A DNA stretch of 64,000 bases from Rhodoferax sp. (GCF_028689295.1 NZ_JAQTWL010000003.1:184104-248103); one strand, 5' to 3'. Numbered from the stretch's first letter, positions 18,133 through 27,616 are shown. The notes: generated by a model from the letters alone, not told the origin. Numbers and translations are program-made.

Positions 18133-19056
18133 ATGGCCACTAGTCTCTTGGTGTTGCTCGACGACATTGCCACAGTGCTCGATGACGTGGCCTTGCTGAC
18201 CAAGGTGGCCGCCAAAAAAACGGCGGGTGTGCTCGGGGACGATCTGGCGCTCAACGCCCAACAGGTGGCCGGTGTCAAGGCCGAGCGCGAATTGCCCGTG
18301 GTGTGGGCGGTGTGCAAGGGTTCCCTCATCAACAAAGCCATTCTGGTGCCCGGCGCGCTCGTGCTCAGCGCCATAGCGCCCTGGGTCATCACGCCACTGC
18401 TGATGGCGGGCGGTCTGTTTTTGTGTTTTGAGGGCTTCGAGAAAGTGGCGCACAAGCTGTTGCAAAAACCTGCCGAAGATGCTGCCGAGCACGAGCAACT
18501 GGTCAACGCCCTGCTTGACCCCACGGTCGATCTGGTGGCCGTGGAAAAGGACAAGATCAGGGGTGCCGTGCGCACCGACTTTATTTTGTCCACCGAAATC
18601 ATCGTCATCACGCTGGGTACGGTGGCGGCCAGTCCGTTCATGACGCAGTTCACCGTGCTGGCCGGGGTGGCGCTGCTGATGACGGTGGGCGTGTATGGTC
18701 TGGTGGCAGGCATTGTCAAGATCGACGACCTGGGCCTGTACCTGAGCCAGCGCACCAGCAGCGTGGCGCAAGCTTTGCAACAAAAACTGGGTCGCGGCTT
18801 GCTGCTGGCCGCGCCGCTGCTGATGAAAAGCCTGACCGTGCTGGGCACGCTGGCCATGTTTCTGGTCGGTGGCGGCATTCTGGCGCATGGCTGGCACGAC
18901 GTGGGGCAGGGCATCGAGCAACTCAGCGCTTTGGCGGGCAGCCTGCTGCAACCGGTGCTGGGTGTGTTGCTCAACATGGCGCTGGGTTTGCTCGCCGGCG
19001 GCTTGGCGCTGCTGGTGGTGACGCTGGGGCAGCGGCTCAAGGTGAAATTGCGTTAG
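18133..19056 (+). CDS. yedI: DUF808 (YedI) family membrane protein
   Basis: A 307-residue inner-membrane protein. The N-terminal LLDDIATVLDDVALLTKVAAKKTAGVLGDDLALNAQ region is diagnostic of the YedI/DUF808 family, and several hydrophobic helices follow, among them LMAGGLFLCFEGFEK. The ATG at 18133 has GGAGAGG upstream. The family's function is not established. It is a single-gene unit between the FabH-like gene and the flavin reductase. Confidence 0.88.
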   Translation: MATSLLVLLDDIATVLDDVALLTKVAAKKTAGVLGDDLALNAQQVAGVKAERELPVVWAVCKGSLINKAILVPGALVLSAIAPWVITPLLMAGGLFLCFEGFEKVAHKLLQKPAEDAAEHEQLVNALLDPTVDLVAVEKDKIRGAVRTDFILSTEIIVITLGTVAASPFMTQFTVLAGVALLMTVGVYGLVAGIVKIDDLGLYLSQRTSSVAQALQQKLGRGLLLAAPLLMKSLTVLGTLAMFLVGGGILAHGWHDVGQGIEQLSALAGSLLQPVLGVLLNMALGLLAGGLALLVVTLGQRLKVKLR

Positions 19057-19112
19057 GGCGCTATGCTTCTGCCGTACTACCGCCGGATGTTGAGACGCGC
19101 TCCGCGGGTCCT

Positions 19113-19736
19113 TTATCCGCGCGGTCGATGCATCCTGAACAACTGCTCTGGTCCCACCGAAAAATAGTCCGCCGCGCCACCGCCGCGCAGCACATGCTCG
19201 GCGCGCGCGGTGTCGTAAACGCCGTTGACCAGCAGGCGCCGCGCAATGTGCACGGCGACCACTTCGCCCAGCGCCAGCCAAGTGGGCAGCTTTTGGCCGC
19301 TGGCATCCTGCAACTGCAGCAGTTGCGTCAGGCGGCATTCAAAAGACACCGGGCTCTCGGCAATACGCGGCGGTGTCACCAGGCGTGAGGCCAGCGGGGT
19401 CAGGCCGGCCAGTTCGAATTCACTGATCTCAGGCGCCACGGCGGCGCAGGTCTGGTTCATGGCCTCGGCCAGCGGCCGTGTCACCAGGTTCCAGACGAAT
19501 TCGCCGGTTTGTTCGATGTTGCGCACCGAATCCTTGTAGCCGATGCTGGAAAAACCGACGATGGGTGGCGTGTAGTTGAAGGCGGTAAAAAAGCTGTAGG
19601 GCGCAGCGTTGAGCGTGCCGTGGGCGCTGCGCGTCGAGATCCAGCCGATCGGGCGCGGGCCGACGATGGCGTTGAATGGGTCATGGGGCAGGCCATGGCC
19701 CAGGCGCGGCTCGTAAAAGTGGCTGGCCTCAGGCAT
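19113..19736 (-). CDS. Flavin reductase-like, FMN-binding split-barrel protein
   Basis: 207 residues from the ATG at 19736 (MPEASHFYEP). A TTG at 19763 could add nine residues and overlap the upstream stop. The sequence has the FMN-binding split barrel of the flavin reductase/HpaC-like family: VGPRPIGWISTR near the start, then APYSFFTAFNYTPP. It would reduce flavin with NAD(P)H or act as an oxidoreductase in its own right. It follows the rhodanese gene with only about 23 bases between, so the two are probably one operon. Confidence 0.85.
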   Translation of the reverse strand: MPEASHFYEPRLGHGLPHDPFNAIVGPRPIGWISTRSAHGTLNAAPYSFFTAFNYTPPIVGFSSIGYKDSVRNIEQTGEFVWNLVTRPLAEAMNQTCAAVAPEISEFELAGLTPLASRLVTPPRIAESPVSFECRLTQLLQLQDASGQKLPTWLALGEVVAVHIARRLLVNGVYDTARAEHVLRGGGAADYFSVGPEQLFRMHRPRG

Positions 19737-19759
19737 GGTTGTATCGGGGGCGAGCGGGC

Positions 19760-21007
19760 TCAAAGCACCTTGAAGCCGTGGGTGCCGTCGCGCGCCAGTT
19801 GCGCCACCAGGCCATATTCCCAGTCCAGATAGGCCTGCATGGCCGCATGCGGGTTGTTGGTGCCTTCGTAGGGGCGGCGGTAGCGGTGCGGGGAGGGCGA
19901 TACCGGCGGGGGCAGCTGGCCGGTTTCTCTGAAATCGGCGGCCTGCAGGCCGTCAAGCACCCACATCTCCCAGCCCATTTGCGCCAGCCATGAGGCAGTC
20001 ATGTTGGCGCGCACGCCATCCAGGTCGGCCAACACTGCGCGTGCGCCGCGCACCGGCATCGTGACATCGGTTTCCTGCACCAGTTGGCCACCGGGCGCGC
20101 TGGCAAAGCCGCTCAGGTGGCCAGCGGCAAATTCCTCTGGTGTGCGCACATCAAGGCAGTAGCTGGTGCGCATTGTTTCACTGCGAAAGCGCGCCACATC
20201 CGCCAGCTGCGCACGCTTGACCCCGGCGCGATCCGCCACCGCCCGCGCCCGCTGCGCAGCGGCCAGGCGCTGCGTCTCGGGCACTTGGTTTGCTTGGCGT
20301 CCGGCGCCGTGTTCGAGTGTTTGCCCGGCCAGGCTCCAGCCGATGGTGCCGTTGCGCAGGGCTGCCACCGGGTTGGCGATGCCCGCGTTCACCAGCGACT
20401 GCGTGCCGATGATGCTGCGGGTGCGTCCGGCGCAGTTGACGATGATGCGGGTGGATGGATCGGGCGCCATTGCGGTGGCGCGCAGTACCAGTTCGGCACC
20501 GGGCACGCTGATGCTGGTGGGAATGTTCATGGTCTGGTATTCGTCGAAGCGGCGGGCGTCGAGCACGACCACATTGGCTTGGGCTTCGAGCAGGGCCTTG
20601 ACTTCCTGGGCGGACAGCATGGGGGTGTGGCGTTGTGCATCGACCAGCTCGCCGAAAGCCTTGCTCGGCACGTTGACATCCTTGAACAGCTCGCCACCGG
20701 CCTGCTGCCAGCTTTGCAGGCCACCGTCCAACAGGTGGACTTGGCTGTAGCCGAGCTGTTGCAGGATTTGCGCGGCGGCTTGGGCCAGGCCTTCACCATC
20801 GTCATAGGCCACGATCAGCGTGTCAAGGCGCGGGATGCGGCGGCGGGCATCCGGGTCAAGGCGCGCCAACGGCAGATTGGCGGCAAACAGCGGGTGCGCC
20901 TGGGCAAACACGTCTTCCTCGCGCACGTCGAGCAGCGCGATCTCCTGCTTGTTCAGCAGGGCCTGGCGTACCGCCTGGCAGGTCATCAAAGGGAAGGGGG
21001 TGGGCAT
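19760..21007 (-). CDS. Rhodanese-related protein with three rhodanese domains
   Basis: 415 residues that divide into three rhodanese modules (about 9-115, 130-235 and 275-385). Only the middle module keeps the active-site cysteine, in IIVNCAGRTRS. The first has an aspartate in the equivalent loop (LIVAYDDG) and the third has LADLDGVRAN, so those are probably structural or regulatory. A sulfur-transfer role would rest on the central domain. It sits between a GntR regulator and a flavin reductase, all on the minus strand, and may be co-transcribed with them. Substrate unknown. Confidence 0.85.
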   Translation of the reverse strand: MPTPFPLMTCQAVRQALLNKQEIALLDVREEDVFAQAHPLFAANLPLARLDPDARRRIPRLDTLIVAYDDGEGLAQAAAQILQQLGYSQVHLLDGGLQSWQQAGGELFKDVNVPSKAFGELVDAQRHTPMLSAQEVKALLEAQANVVVLDARRFDEYQTMNIPTSISVPGAELVLRATAMAPDPSTRIIVNCAGRTRSIIGTQSLVNAGIANPVAALRNGTIGWSLAGQTLEHGAGRQANQVPETQRLAAAQRARAVADRAGVKRAQLADVARFRSETMRTSYCLDVRTPEEFAAGHLSGFASAPGGQLVQETDVTMPVRGARAVLADLDGVRANMTASWLAQMGWEMWVLDGLQAADFRETGQLPPPVSPSPHRYRRPYEGTNNPHAAMQAYLDWEYGLVAQLARDGTHGFKVL

Positions 21008-21025
21008 TCGTTTTCTGTGCCAGGT

Positions 21026-21688
21026 TCAGGCATGGACCGGCAGGTCCAGCTCCGCCAGCGAGGCCAGCAGGTCGCCAAAGCGTTCACCCTGCACCACGAC
21101 ATGGTCGTGCAGGGCAGCGGCTGCGGCGGCGGCATCGCCGGCAACAATGGCGCGGACAACGGCATCGTGTTCGTCAAATGAAGTGCTGATGCGGTTGCGC
21201 ACGCGCAATTGCAGGCGTCGATAGGGGCGCAAACGACGGTGCAACTGCTGCGCCTGCTCGCCCAGAAAGGCATTGTGGCTGCCGGCGTAGATGGCGGCAT
21301 GGAAGCGCTCGTTGCAATAAAAGTATTCGTCCGAATCCTGGGCGGTGCGCGCGGCTTCGCAGGCTTGGTGGGCGGCCAGCAGATCGGCGCGCTCGCCCTC
21401 GCTCATGCGCCGTGCCGCCAAACGCCCGCACATGGCTTCGAGCTCGGCCATGACTTCGAACATTTCCAGCAGCCGGGCCGGACCGATGCTCGTCACGATG
21501 GCGCCGCGACGCGGCCGGATTTCTATCAGGCCCTCGGCGGCCAACTGGATGAGCGCTTCCCTGACCGGTGTGCGCGACACCCCGTGCTGCTCGGCCAGCC
21601 TAGCTTCGTCGAGTGCGCAGCCCGGTGGCAGCTCGCCGGTGGCGATTTGTTCCTCGATTTTTTCGCACACTTGGTCGGAAATTTTCAT
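21026..21688 (-). CDS. GntR family transcriptional regulator (FadR/FCD type), likely malonate regulator
   Basis: 220 residues: an N-terminal winged helix-turn-helix (ARLAEQHGVSRTPVREALIQLAAEGLI) and a C-terminal FCD ligand domain with the metal-binding Asp/His residues (DEYFYCNERFH, LHDHVVVQGERF). It is transcribed away from the TRAP-malonate decarboxylase operon across a 173-base gap. That placement, and the fact that the Acinetobacter malonate cluster is controlled by the GntR repressor MdcY, make it the likely local regulator. The ligand (malonate or malonyl-CoA) is inferred. Confidence 0.85.
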   Translation of the reverse strand: MKISDQVCEKIEEQIATGELPPGCALDEARLAEQHGVSRTPVREALIQLAAEGLIEIRPRRGAIVTSIGPARLLEMFEVMAELEAMCGRLAARRMSEGERADLLAAHQACEAARTAQDSDEYFYCNERFHAAIYAGSHNAFLGEQAQQLHRRLRPYRRLQLRVRNRISTSFDEHDAVVRAIVAGDAAAAAAALHDHVVVQGERFGDLLASLAELDLPVHA

Positions 21689-21793
21689 CGTTGAATTCTC
21701 TCACTTCTGTTTTTACAAAATTCAAGAAATGTCCTAGGGTATTCACCAATGCGTTTAATAAATACAAAATATACATTAACGGACACATTCATC

Positions 21794-21808
21794 GCATTGA
21801 TTGAATGC
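21794..21808. promoter_or_regulatory. Candidate regulator site in the GntR/TRAP divergent region
   Basis: The AT-rich gap between the GntR gene and dctP contains the perfect 5-bp-arm inverted repeat gcattgattgaatgc. An 8-base word GTATTCAC also occurs twice (21740 and 21831). TTTACA and TAGGGT hexamers 17 bases apart (about 21711-21739) form a possible rightward promoter. Binding by the adjacent GntR protein is inference from position. Confidence 0.3.
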
Positions 21809-21861
21809 GTTGGACGCTTCACCCCTAGATGTATTCACACTCAAAACCAGGAGACAAACCC

Positions 21862-22866
21862 ATGAAATGCCCCACCCTTGCCAAATCTTTAACCGGCTTG
21901 CTGGTCGCCGCCCTGCCCATGACGGCTGTGTTGGCCGACAGCATCACACTCAAGGCTTCGCACCAGTTCCCGGGTGGCAAGGGCGACGTGCGCGACGAAA
22001 TGGTGCAGATGATTGCCAAGGAGGTCGCCGCTGCCAACGTCGATCTCACCATCAAGGTGTTTCCCGGTGCCAGCCTGGTGAAGGCCCAAGACCAGTGGAA
22101 GGCCATGCAGACGGGTCAGATCGACATGACCTCGCTGCCGCTGGACTACGCCTCGGGCATTCACCCGCAATTTGGCGCCACGCTGATGCCGGGCCTGGTC
22201 AAGAACCATGCGCACGCTCAGCGCATCAATGCCTCGCCCTTCATGCAGGACATCAAGGCCATCATTGCACAGGGTGGCGCCCATGTGCTGGCTGATGCCT
22301 GGCTGGCGGGTGCCTTTGCGGGCAAGGACAAGTGCATTCTCAAGCCCGAAGACGCGGCCGGCATGAAGGTGCGTTCAGCCGGCGCCACATTCGCGCAGAT
22401 GTGGGCTGGCGCCGGGGCTTCGGTGGTGTCGATCCCGTCCAACGAGGTCTACAACGGCATGCAACAAGGGGTGATCAACGGAACCGACACCTCGACCGGC
22501 AGTTTTGTGTCGTTCCGTTTGTACGAGCAGGTCAAGTGCATCACTGCCCCTGGCGACAACGCCATGTGGTTCATGTACGAGCCGGTGCTGATCTCCAAGA
22601 AAAGCTGGGACAAGCTCAATGACGCGCAGAAGAAAGCCCTGACCACGGCGTCCAAAAAAGCCGAAGACTACTTCAATGTCGAGTCGAAAAAACTGGACGA
22701 CGAAATGGTCGAAACCTTCAAGAAGAACAAGGTTCAGGTGGTCACCATGTCCAACGCCGATGCCGAAGCCTGGCGCGCCGTGGCCAACAAGACCTCGTAC
22801 AAGGTGTTTGCAGAAAAAGTACCCGGTGGCAAGGAGCTGATCGAGAAGGCGCTCAGTGTTAAATAA
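21862..22866 (+). CDS. dctP: TRAP transporter substrate-binding protein (DctP type), probable malonate binder
   Basis: The start is the ATG at 21862 with CAGGAGA upstream, giving 334 residues. A classic signal peptide (positive start, LLVAALPMTAVLA, cleavage near residue 25) sends it to the periplasm. The mature protein begins ITLKASHQFPGGKGD and has the DctP fold, with the conserved NEVYNGMQQGVING helix around the substrate arginine/asparagine region. It would hand a carboxylate to the DctQM membrane part. Position directly before mdcA makes malonate or a related diacid the likely substrate. Confidence 0.87.
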   Translation: MKCPTLAKSLTGLLVAALPMTAVLADSITLKASHQFPGGKGDVRDEMVQMIAKEVAAANVDLTIKVFPGASLVKAQDQWKAMQTGQIDMTSLPLDYASGIHPQFGATLMPGLVKNHAHAQRINASPFMQDIKAIIAQGGAHVLADAWLAGAFAGKDKCILKPEDAAGMKVRSAGATFAQMWAGAGASVVSIPSNEVYNGMQQGVINGTDTSTGSFVSFRLYEQVKCITAPGDNAMWFMYEPVLISKKSWDKLNDAQKKALTTASKKAEDYFNVESKKLDDEMVETFKKNKVQVVTMSNADAEAWRAVANKTSYKVFAEKVPGGKELIEKALSVK

Positions 22867-23401
22867 GGAGCAGGAACTGGCTTTGCCCCTGTGGGTGCAG
22901 GCGGTTTATGCCGTTTCGCGCGCCCTGGGGGTATTTTCCGCCTGCCTGATCGTGCTGGCCGTTGTGGTGGTGTGTCAGATGGTGTTTGTGCGGGCAGTGC
23001 TCGGCCAGTCATCGATCTGGCAGACGGAGTTTGCCACTTTTGCCATTTTGGGCGCCACATTTCTCGGTGCGCCCTATATTTTGCTCACGCGCGGCCATGT
23101 GGCGGTGGACCTCTTGCCGATGATGGTGGATGGCAACAAGCGGCGCGCGCTCTACTTTGCCGGCAGCTTTGTTGCGCTTGCCTTTTGCGGTCTGTTCTTT
23201 TATGCCTCGCTGTCCTGGTGGTATGAAACCTGGAGCTCGGGCCACACCACCTCGTCGATGTGGCGTGCCAGGCTGTGGATTCCGCATCTGAGTGTGCCGG
23301 TCGGGCTGGGGCTGTTGTGTCTGCAGTACCTGACCGAGATCTGGCTGGTCTGGACCGGAAAAGAAGAACCCTACGGCATGACGCCTGGAGTCCACCTATG
23401 A
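22856..23401 (+). CDS. dctQ: TRAP transporter small permease (DctQ type)
   Basis: About 181 residues with four hydrophobic helices (for example LGVFSACLIVLAVVVVCQMVFV), the standard DctQ topology. The start is uncertain. The GTG at 22856 overlaps the dctP stop by 11 bases and has GAGAAGG upstream; a TTG near 22883 behind AAGGAG is the other option. The stop overlaps the ATG of dctM (ATGA), so translation is coupled. It is the small membrane subunit that pairs with DctM. Confidence 0.85.
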   Translation: MLNKEQELALPLWVQAVYAVSRALGVFSACLIVLAVVVVCQMVFVRAVLGQSSIWQTEFATFAILGATFLGAPYILLTRGHVAVDLLPMMVDGNKRRALYFAGSFVALAFCGLFFYASLSWWYETWSSGHTTSSMWRARLWIPHLSVPVGLGLLCLQYLTEIWLVWTGKEEPYGMTPGVHL

Positions 23402-24705
23402 GCCCGTTGTTGATTGGTGTTCTGGTCTTTTCCACCACCATGCTGGTGCTTGCCACTGGCTTGCCCATCGCCTTCGGTCTGGGGGCGGTGGCGCTGGGGT
23501 TCATGATTATTTTTGACGGCTGGTCGAGCGTCCACTTTTTGCCGGAAACCATTTTTTCGGGCCTGGATGACTTCACCTTGGTGTCGCTGCCCATGTTTGT
23601 CATCATGGGGGCTGCCGTGGCCTCCTCGCGCGCTGGCAGTGATTTGTACGAAGCGCTGGCGCGGTTGCTGCACAAGGTGCCGGGCTCGCTGGTGATCTCC
23701 AACATCGGCGCCTGCGCGCTGTTCTCGGCGCTTACCGGTTCTTCCCCCGCCACCTGCGCCGCCATTGGCAAGATGGGCATCCCCGAGATGCGCAAGCGCG
23801 GTTACGACGCCGACCTGGCCACCGGCGCCATCGCAGCGGGCGGCACCCTGGGCATTTTGATTCCGCCCAGCGTCACCATGATCCTGTATGGCATCGCCTC
23901 GGAAACCTCGATTGGTCGCCTGTTTATCGCGGGCATCCTGCCGGGCCTGATGTTGACCCTCTTGTTCATGGCCTGGGCGTTGTTTTTGAGCTGGAAGCGC
24001 GGCACCGTGCTGATCGACAAGGACCGTATTTATTCGCTCAAGGAAAAGGTTGAACTGCTGCCGCGCCTGTTGCCCTTTTTGGCGGTGATTGCGGGCGTGG
24101 TCTATGCGCTGTATGGCGGCATTGCCACACCGTCGGAGGCGGCGGGGGTCGGGGCCATGCTGTGCCTGCTGATGGTGGCCGTGATCTACAAGGTCTGGCG
24201 TCCGCGCGACATGTGGCACATTTTGCGCGACGGGCTGCGCGAGTCCGGCATGCTGCTGCTGATCATCGGCACGTCCATTTTGTTTGGCTACATGATGTCG
24301 TCGTTGCAGGTGACACAGTCGGTGGCCGAAGCCATTGGTGCCTTGCAGGTGAACCGCTGGGTGGTGCTGGCCGCCATCAACCTGATGCTGCTGGTGGCCG
24401 GCTGCTTTTTGCCGCCGGCAGCCATCATTTTGATGACCACGCCGATCCTGATGCCGGTCATCACGGCAGCGGGTTTTGATCCGATCTGGTTTGGTGTGGT
24501 GCTCACCATCAACATGGAGCTGGGCCTCATCACGCCGCCCGTCGGCCTGAACCTGTTTGTCATCAACGGCATCTCGCCCGACATCAAGCTGACCACCATT
24601 CTCAAAGGCGCCTTCCCCTTCATGGTGTGTATGGTGGTGGCCATTCTGATTTTGTGCGTCTTCCCCGAAATAGCCACCTGGTTGCCGACCAAAGTCATGG
24701 GTTAA
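23398..24705 (+). CDS. dctM: TRAP transporter large permease (DctM type)
   Basis: The ATG at 23398 overlaps the dctQ stop by four bases; the longer ORF in the track is not the gene. The 435-residue product is almost wholly hydrophobic, with 11-12 helices. It has the DctM signature segments GIPEMRKRGYDADLATGAIAAGGTLGILIPPS and the late ELGLITPPVGLNLFVI. It forms the sodium-driven transport channel. mdcA begins 12 bases after its stop, so transporter and decarboxylase are one operon. Confidence 0.93.
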   Translation: MSPLLIGVLVFSTTMLVLATGLPIAFGLGAVALGFMIIFDGWSSVHFLPETIFSGLDDFTLVSLPMFVIMGAAVASSRAGSDLYEALARLLHKVPGSLVISNIGACALFSALTGSSPATCAAIGKMGIPEMRKRGYDADLATGAIAAGGTLGILIPPSVTMILYGIASETSIGRLFIAGILPGLMLTLLFMAWALFLSWKRGTVLIDKDRIYSLKEKVELLPRLLPFLAVIAGVVYALYGGIATPSEAAGVGAMLCLLMVAVIYKVWRPRDMWHILRDGLRESGMLLLIIGTSILFGYMMSSLQVTQSVAEAIGALQVNRWVVLAAINLMLLVAGCFLPPAAIILMTTPILMPVITAAGFDPIWFGVVLTINMELGLITPPVGLNLFVINGISPDIKLTTILKGAFPFMVCMVVAILILCVFPEIATWLPTKVMG

Positions 24706-24717
24706 TGCGGGGCGCTC

Positions 24718-26370
24718 ATGCGTAACTGGAGCAGCTTGGCAAACAACCGCAATTCCAGACTGGCGCGGGCGGCCAGTCTGGTGAGAGGCAAGCGGGTGCC
24801 GGCCGACCTGGCCACGGCACTGCTGGCGGCGGTGCTGGAGCCGGGGGATCGGGTCTGCATCGAGGGCAACAACCAGAAGCAGGCCGATTTTCTGGCGCGT
24901 TGCCTGACCCGACTTGACCCGGCGCACATTCACGACCTGCACATGCTGCAATCGGTGCTGGCGCTGCCGGAGCATCTGGATATTTTTGACAACGGCATTG
25001 CCTCGAAGCTCGATTTTTCTTTCTCGGGCCCGCAGGCCGCGCGGCTCGCCAGGATGGTGACGACCGGGCAGATTCAGATCGGTGCCATCCACACCTACCT
25101 GGAGCTGTTCAGCCGTTACTTTGTCGATTTGACGCCGCGTGTATCGCTGGTTTGCGCACAGGCTGCAGATGCCCAAGGCAACCTTTACACCGGCGCCAAT
25201 ACCGAAGACACGCCCGCCATCGTGGAGGCGACGGCGTTCAAGGGCGGCATTGTCATTGCCCAGGTCAATGAGTTGCTGGATACGCTGCCGCGGGTGGATA
25301 TTCCGGGCGACTGGGTCAATTTTGTGATCCAGGCGCCGCAGCCGCATGCCATCGAGCCCTTGTTTACGCGCGACCCGGCGCAAATTTCCGAAATTCAGGT
25401 GCTGATGGCGATGATGGCCATCAAGGGCATTTATGCCGAATACGGCGTGCAGCGCCTCAACCACGGCATTGGCTTTGACACGGCGGCCATCGAACTGCTG
25501 CTGCCAACCTACGCCGAGTCGCTGGGGTTGAAGGGCAAGATTTGCCAGCATTGGGCGCTGAATCCGCACCCGGCTTTGATCCCGGCCATCGAGGCGGGCT
25601 GGGTGCATTCGGTGCACTCGTTCGGCTCCGAGCTGGGCATGGAAAATTATGTCAAGGCGCGCTCGGACGTGTTTTTTACCGGGGCCGACGGCAGCATGCG
25701 CAGCAACCGGGCGCTGTGCCAGGCGGCGGGCCACTATGCCTGCGACATGTTCATTGGCTCCACGCTGCAAATTGACCTGAACGGCCACAGCTCGACTGCC
25801 ACTACCGGGCGCATTGCCGGCTTTGGCGGCGCGCCGAACATGGGCGCCGACGCGCGCGGACGCCGCCACGCCACGCCGGCCTGGCTCAAGGCCGGTGCCC
25901 AGGCACGCCAGGGCCGCACCGGGGTGTCAAGCATGCCGCGCGGCCAGAAGTTGGTGGTGCAAATCGTGGAAACCTTTCGTGAACACATGCAGCCGGCCTT
26001 TGTCGAAACGCTTGATGCCTGGCAATTGGCTGAGCAGGCGCACATGGCGATCCCGCCGGTGATGATTTATGGCGACGACGTGACCCACATCCTGACCGAG
26101 GAAGGCATTGCCAATTTGCTGCTGTGCCGCAGCGACGAAGAGCGCGAGCAGGCCATTCGCGGCGTGGCCGGCTTCACCCCGGTGGGTCTGGCGCGCGACA
26201 AGGCCATGGTGGAAAACCTGCGCGACCGCGGTATCGTCGTGCGCGCCGAAGACCTTGGCATCGACAAGCGCGACGCCACCCGCAGCCTGCTGGCTGCCCG
26301 CAACATGCGCGATCTGGTGCGTGCCTCCGGTGGACTCTACGACCCGCCCAAACGTTTTCGCAACTGGTAG
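24718..26370 (+). CDS. mdcA: Malonate decarboxylase alpha subunit (acetyl-S-ACP:malonate ACP transferase)
   Basis: MdcA swaps the acetyl group on the MdcC carrier for malonate, releasing acetate. The 550 residues match the family throughout: GDRVCIEGNNQKQADFLA near the start, a CoA-transferase-like middle and GRIAGFGGAPNMG with the final DPPKRFRNW. It is the first enzyme gene after the TRAP permease, with the carrier gene mdcC 17 bases downstream. Length is normal and no defect is seen. Confidence 0.96.
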   Translation: MRNWSSLANNRNSRLARAASLVRGKRVPADLATALLAAVLEPGDRVCIEGNNQKQADFLARCLTRLDPAHIHDLHMLQSVLALPEHLDIFDNGIASKLDFSFSGPQAARLARMVTTGQIQIGAIHTYLELFSRYFVDLTPRVSLVCAQAADAQGNLYTGANTEDTPAIVEATAFKGGIVIAQVNELLDTLPRVDIPGDWVNFVIQAPQPHAIEPLFTRDPAQISEIQVLMAMMAIKGIYAEYGVQRLNHGIGFDTAAIELLLPTYAESLGLKGKICQHWALNPHPALIPAIEAGWVHSVHSFGSELGMENYVKARSDVFFTGADGSMRSNRALCQAAGHYACDMFIGSTLQIDLNGHSSTATTGRIAGFGGAPNMGADARGRRHATPAWLKAGAQARQGRTGVSSMPRGQKLVVQIVETFREHMQPAFVETLDAWQLAEQAHMAIPPVMIYGDDVTHILTEEGIANLLLCRSDEEREQAIRGVAGFTPVGLARDKAMVENLRDRGIVVRAEDLGIDKRDATRSLLAARNMRDLVRASGGLYDPPKRFRNW

Positions 26371-26387
26371 CGCGCAAGGAAGACAGC

Positions 26388-26723
26388 ATGGAAAAATTGC
26401 ACTACGAACTTGCCGGGCATCGCGCCCCGGGTCAGTTCGCCCCCGTGCTGGTGGGCGTGGTGGGCTCGGGCAATCTGGAGGTGATGATCGAGCCGACGCC
26501 CCAAGGCACCGCTTGCCAGATCGATATCACCACCTCGGCGCGCGGTTTTGCACCGATCTGGCAGGCTGTGGTTTACGATTTTCAGGCGCGCCATGGCCTG
26601 GCAGGGGTGGCCGTGTCGATCAATGACATGGGGGCCACGCCCTCCGTGGTGAGTTTGCGGCTGGACCAGGCCGCAGCGGCGCTGCCAGCAGCTCATTCCC
26701 CAGCCAAAGGTGCCTTGGCATGA
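26388..26723 (+). CDS. mdcC: Malonate decarboxylase acyl carrier protein (delta subunit)
   Basis: The ATG at 26388 behind AAGGAAG gives 111 residues; the longer ORF in the track is an upstream extension. MdcC carries the 2'-(5''-phosphoribosyl)-3'-dephospho-CoA group on a serine; the expected site is in VVGSGNLEV (S27). The malonyl and acetyl thioesters form on this group. Its stop overlaps the mdcD start by four bases (ATGA). Confidence 0.94.
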   Translation: MEKLHYELAGHRAPGQFAPVLVGVVGSGNLEVMIEPTPQGTACQIDITTSARGFAPIWQAVVYDFQARHGLAGVAVSINDMGATPSVVSLRLDQAAAALPAAHSPAKGALA

Positions 26724-27616
26724 AACTCAGTTTTGCCGAATTGACCGCCCGCGAACGTGTTACCCATCTGCTCGATAGCGACAGTTTTCACGAGATTCTG
26801 GGACCGGCCCAGCGCGTCGTCAGCCCGCACCTGGCGCTGCTGGGCGTGCCCTCGGCGTTCGACGACGGGATCGTGATCGGCAGTGGCTTGCTGGCGGGTC
26901 AACCGGTCTTTCTCGCCGCGCAGGAAGGTGAGTTCATGGGCGGTGGCGTGGGTGAGGTGCATGGCGCCAAGCTGGTCGGCCTGCTTCAGCGCGCGCTGGT
27001 TTGCAGGCCTGCTGCCGTCATCGTGCTGGCCGAGTCCGGCGGCGTGCGCCTGCACGAGGCCAATGCCGGACTCATCGCGGTGTCGGAGGTGATGCGCGCC
27101 TTGCTGGCGGTGCGCGCGGCGGGCATACCGGTGCTGATGCTCATTGGCGGTGCCAACGGCTGTTTTGGCGGCATGGGCCTGATTGCGCGCTGTGCCGACT
27201 GGGTGGTGATGAGCGACATCGGTCGTCTGGCCATGTCGGGCCCCGAAGTGATCGAGTCGTCCCACGGCGTCGAGGAATTCGACTCCCGCGACCGTGCGCT
27301 GGTGTGGCGCACTACCGGTGGCAAGCACCGTTACCTGATGGGCGATTGCGACGCGCTGGTGGAAGACGACGTAGCCCAATTTCGGAGTGCTGCCATTGGC
27401 TTGCTCGATCAATCCCGGCCTCTGACCCTAGCCGCGCTGGAGGCTGAACACGCGCTGTTGACCGAGCGCCTGACGCGTTATGGCGACTGCCGCGATGCGC
27501 TGGACATCTGGCAGCGCGACGGTGTGCCAGTGCCGCTGCGGGTGACCGACATGGAGGCCGATGAGATTGTGACCCTGAAGGCGCTGATCGAAGACCAACC
27601 CAGGGTACCGGCATGA
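26720..27616 (+). CDS. mdcD: Malonate decarboxylase beta subunit
   Basis: 298 residues with the crotonase-like carboxyltransferase fold. The LAESGGVRLHEANAG segment, the GGANGCFGGMGL oxyanion-hole region and SGPEVIESSHGVEEF are typical of MdcD. With MdcE it removes carbon dioxide from malonyl-S-carrier, leaving acetyl-S-carrier. In this biotin-independent cytoplasmic system no sodium-pump subunits are expected, and none are present. Start and stop overlap mdcC and mdcE by four bases each. Confidence 0.95.
   Translation: MKLSFAELTARERVTHLLDSDSFHEILGPAQRVVSPHLALLGVPSAFDDGIVIGSGLLAGQPVFLAAQEGEFMGGGVGEVHGAKLVGLLQRALVCRPAAVIVLAESGGVRLHEANAGLIAVSEVMRALLAVRAAGIPVLMLIGGANGCFGGMGLIARCADWVVMSDIGRLAMSGPEVIESSHGVEEFDSRDRALVWRTTGGKHRYLMGDCDALVEDDVAQFRSAAIGLLDQSRPLTLAALEAEHALLTERLTRYGDCRDALDIWQRDGVPVPLRVTDMEADEIVTLKALIEDQPRVPA

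Noticed and set aside
23371-25869. 832-codon minus-strand ORF across dctM and mdcA
   Set aside because: Antisense to two clear genes, low complexity, rich in His/Arg/Gln; no domain.
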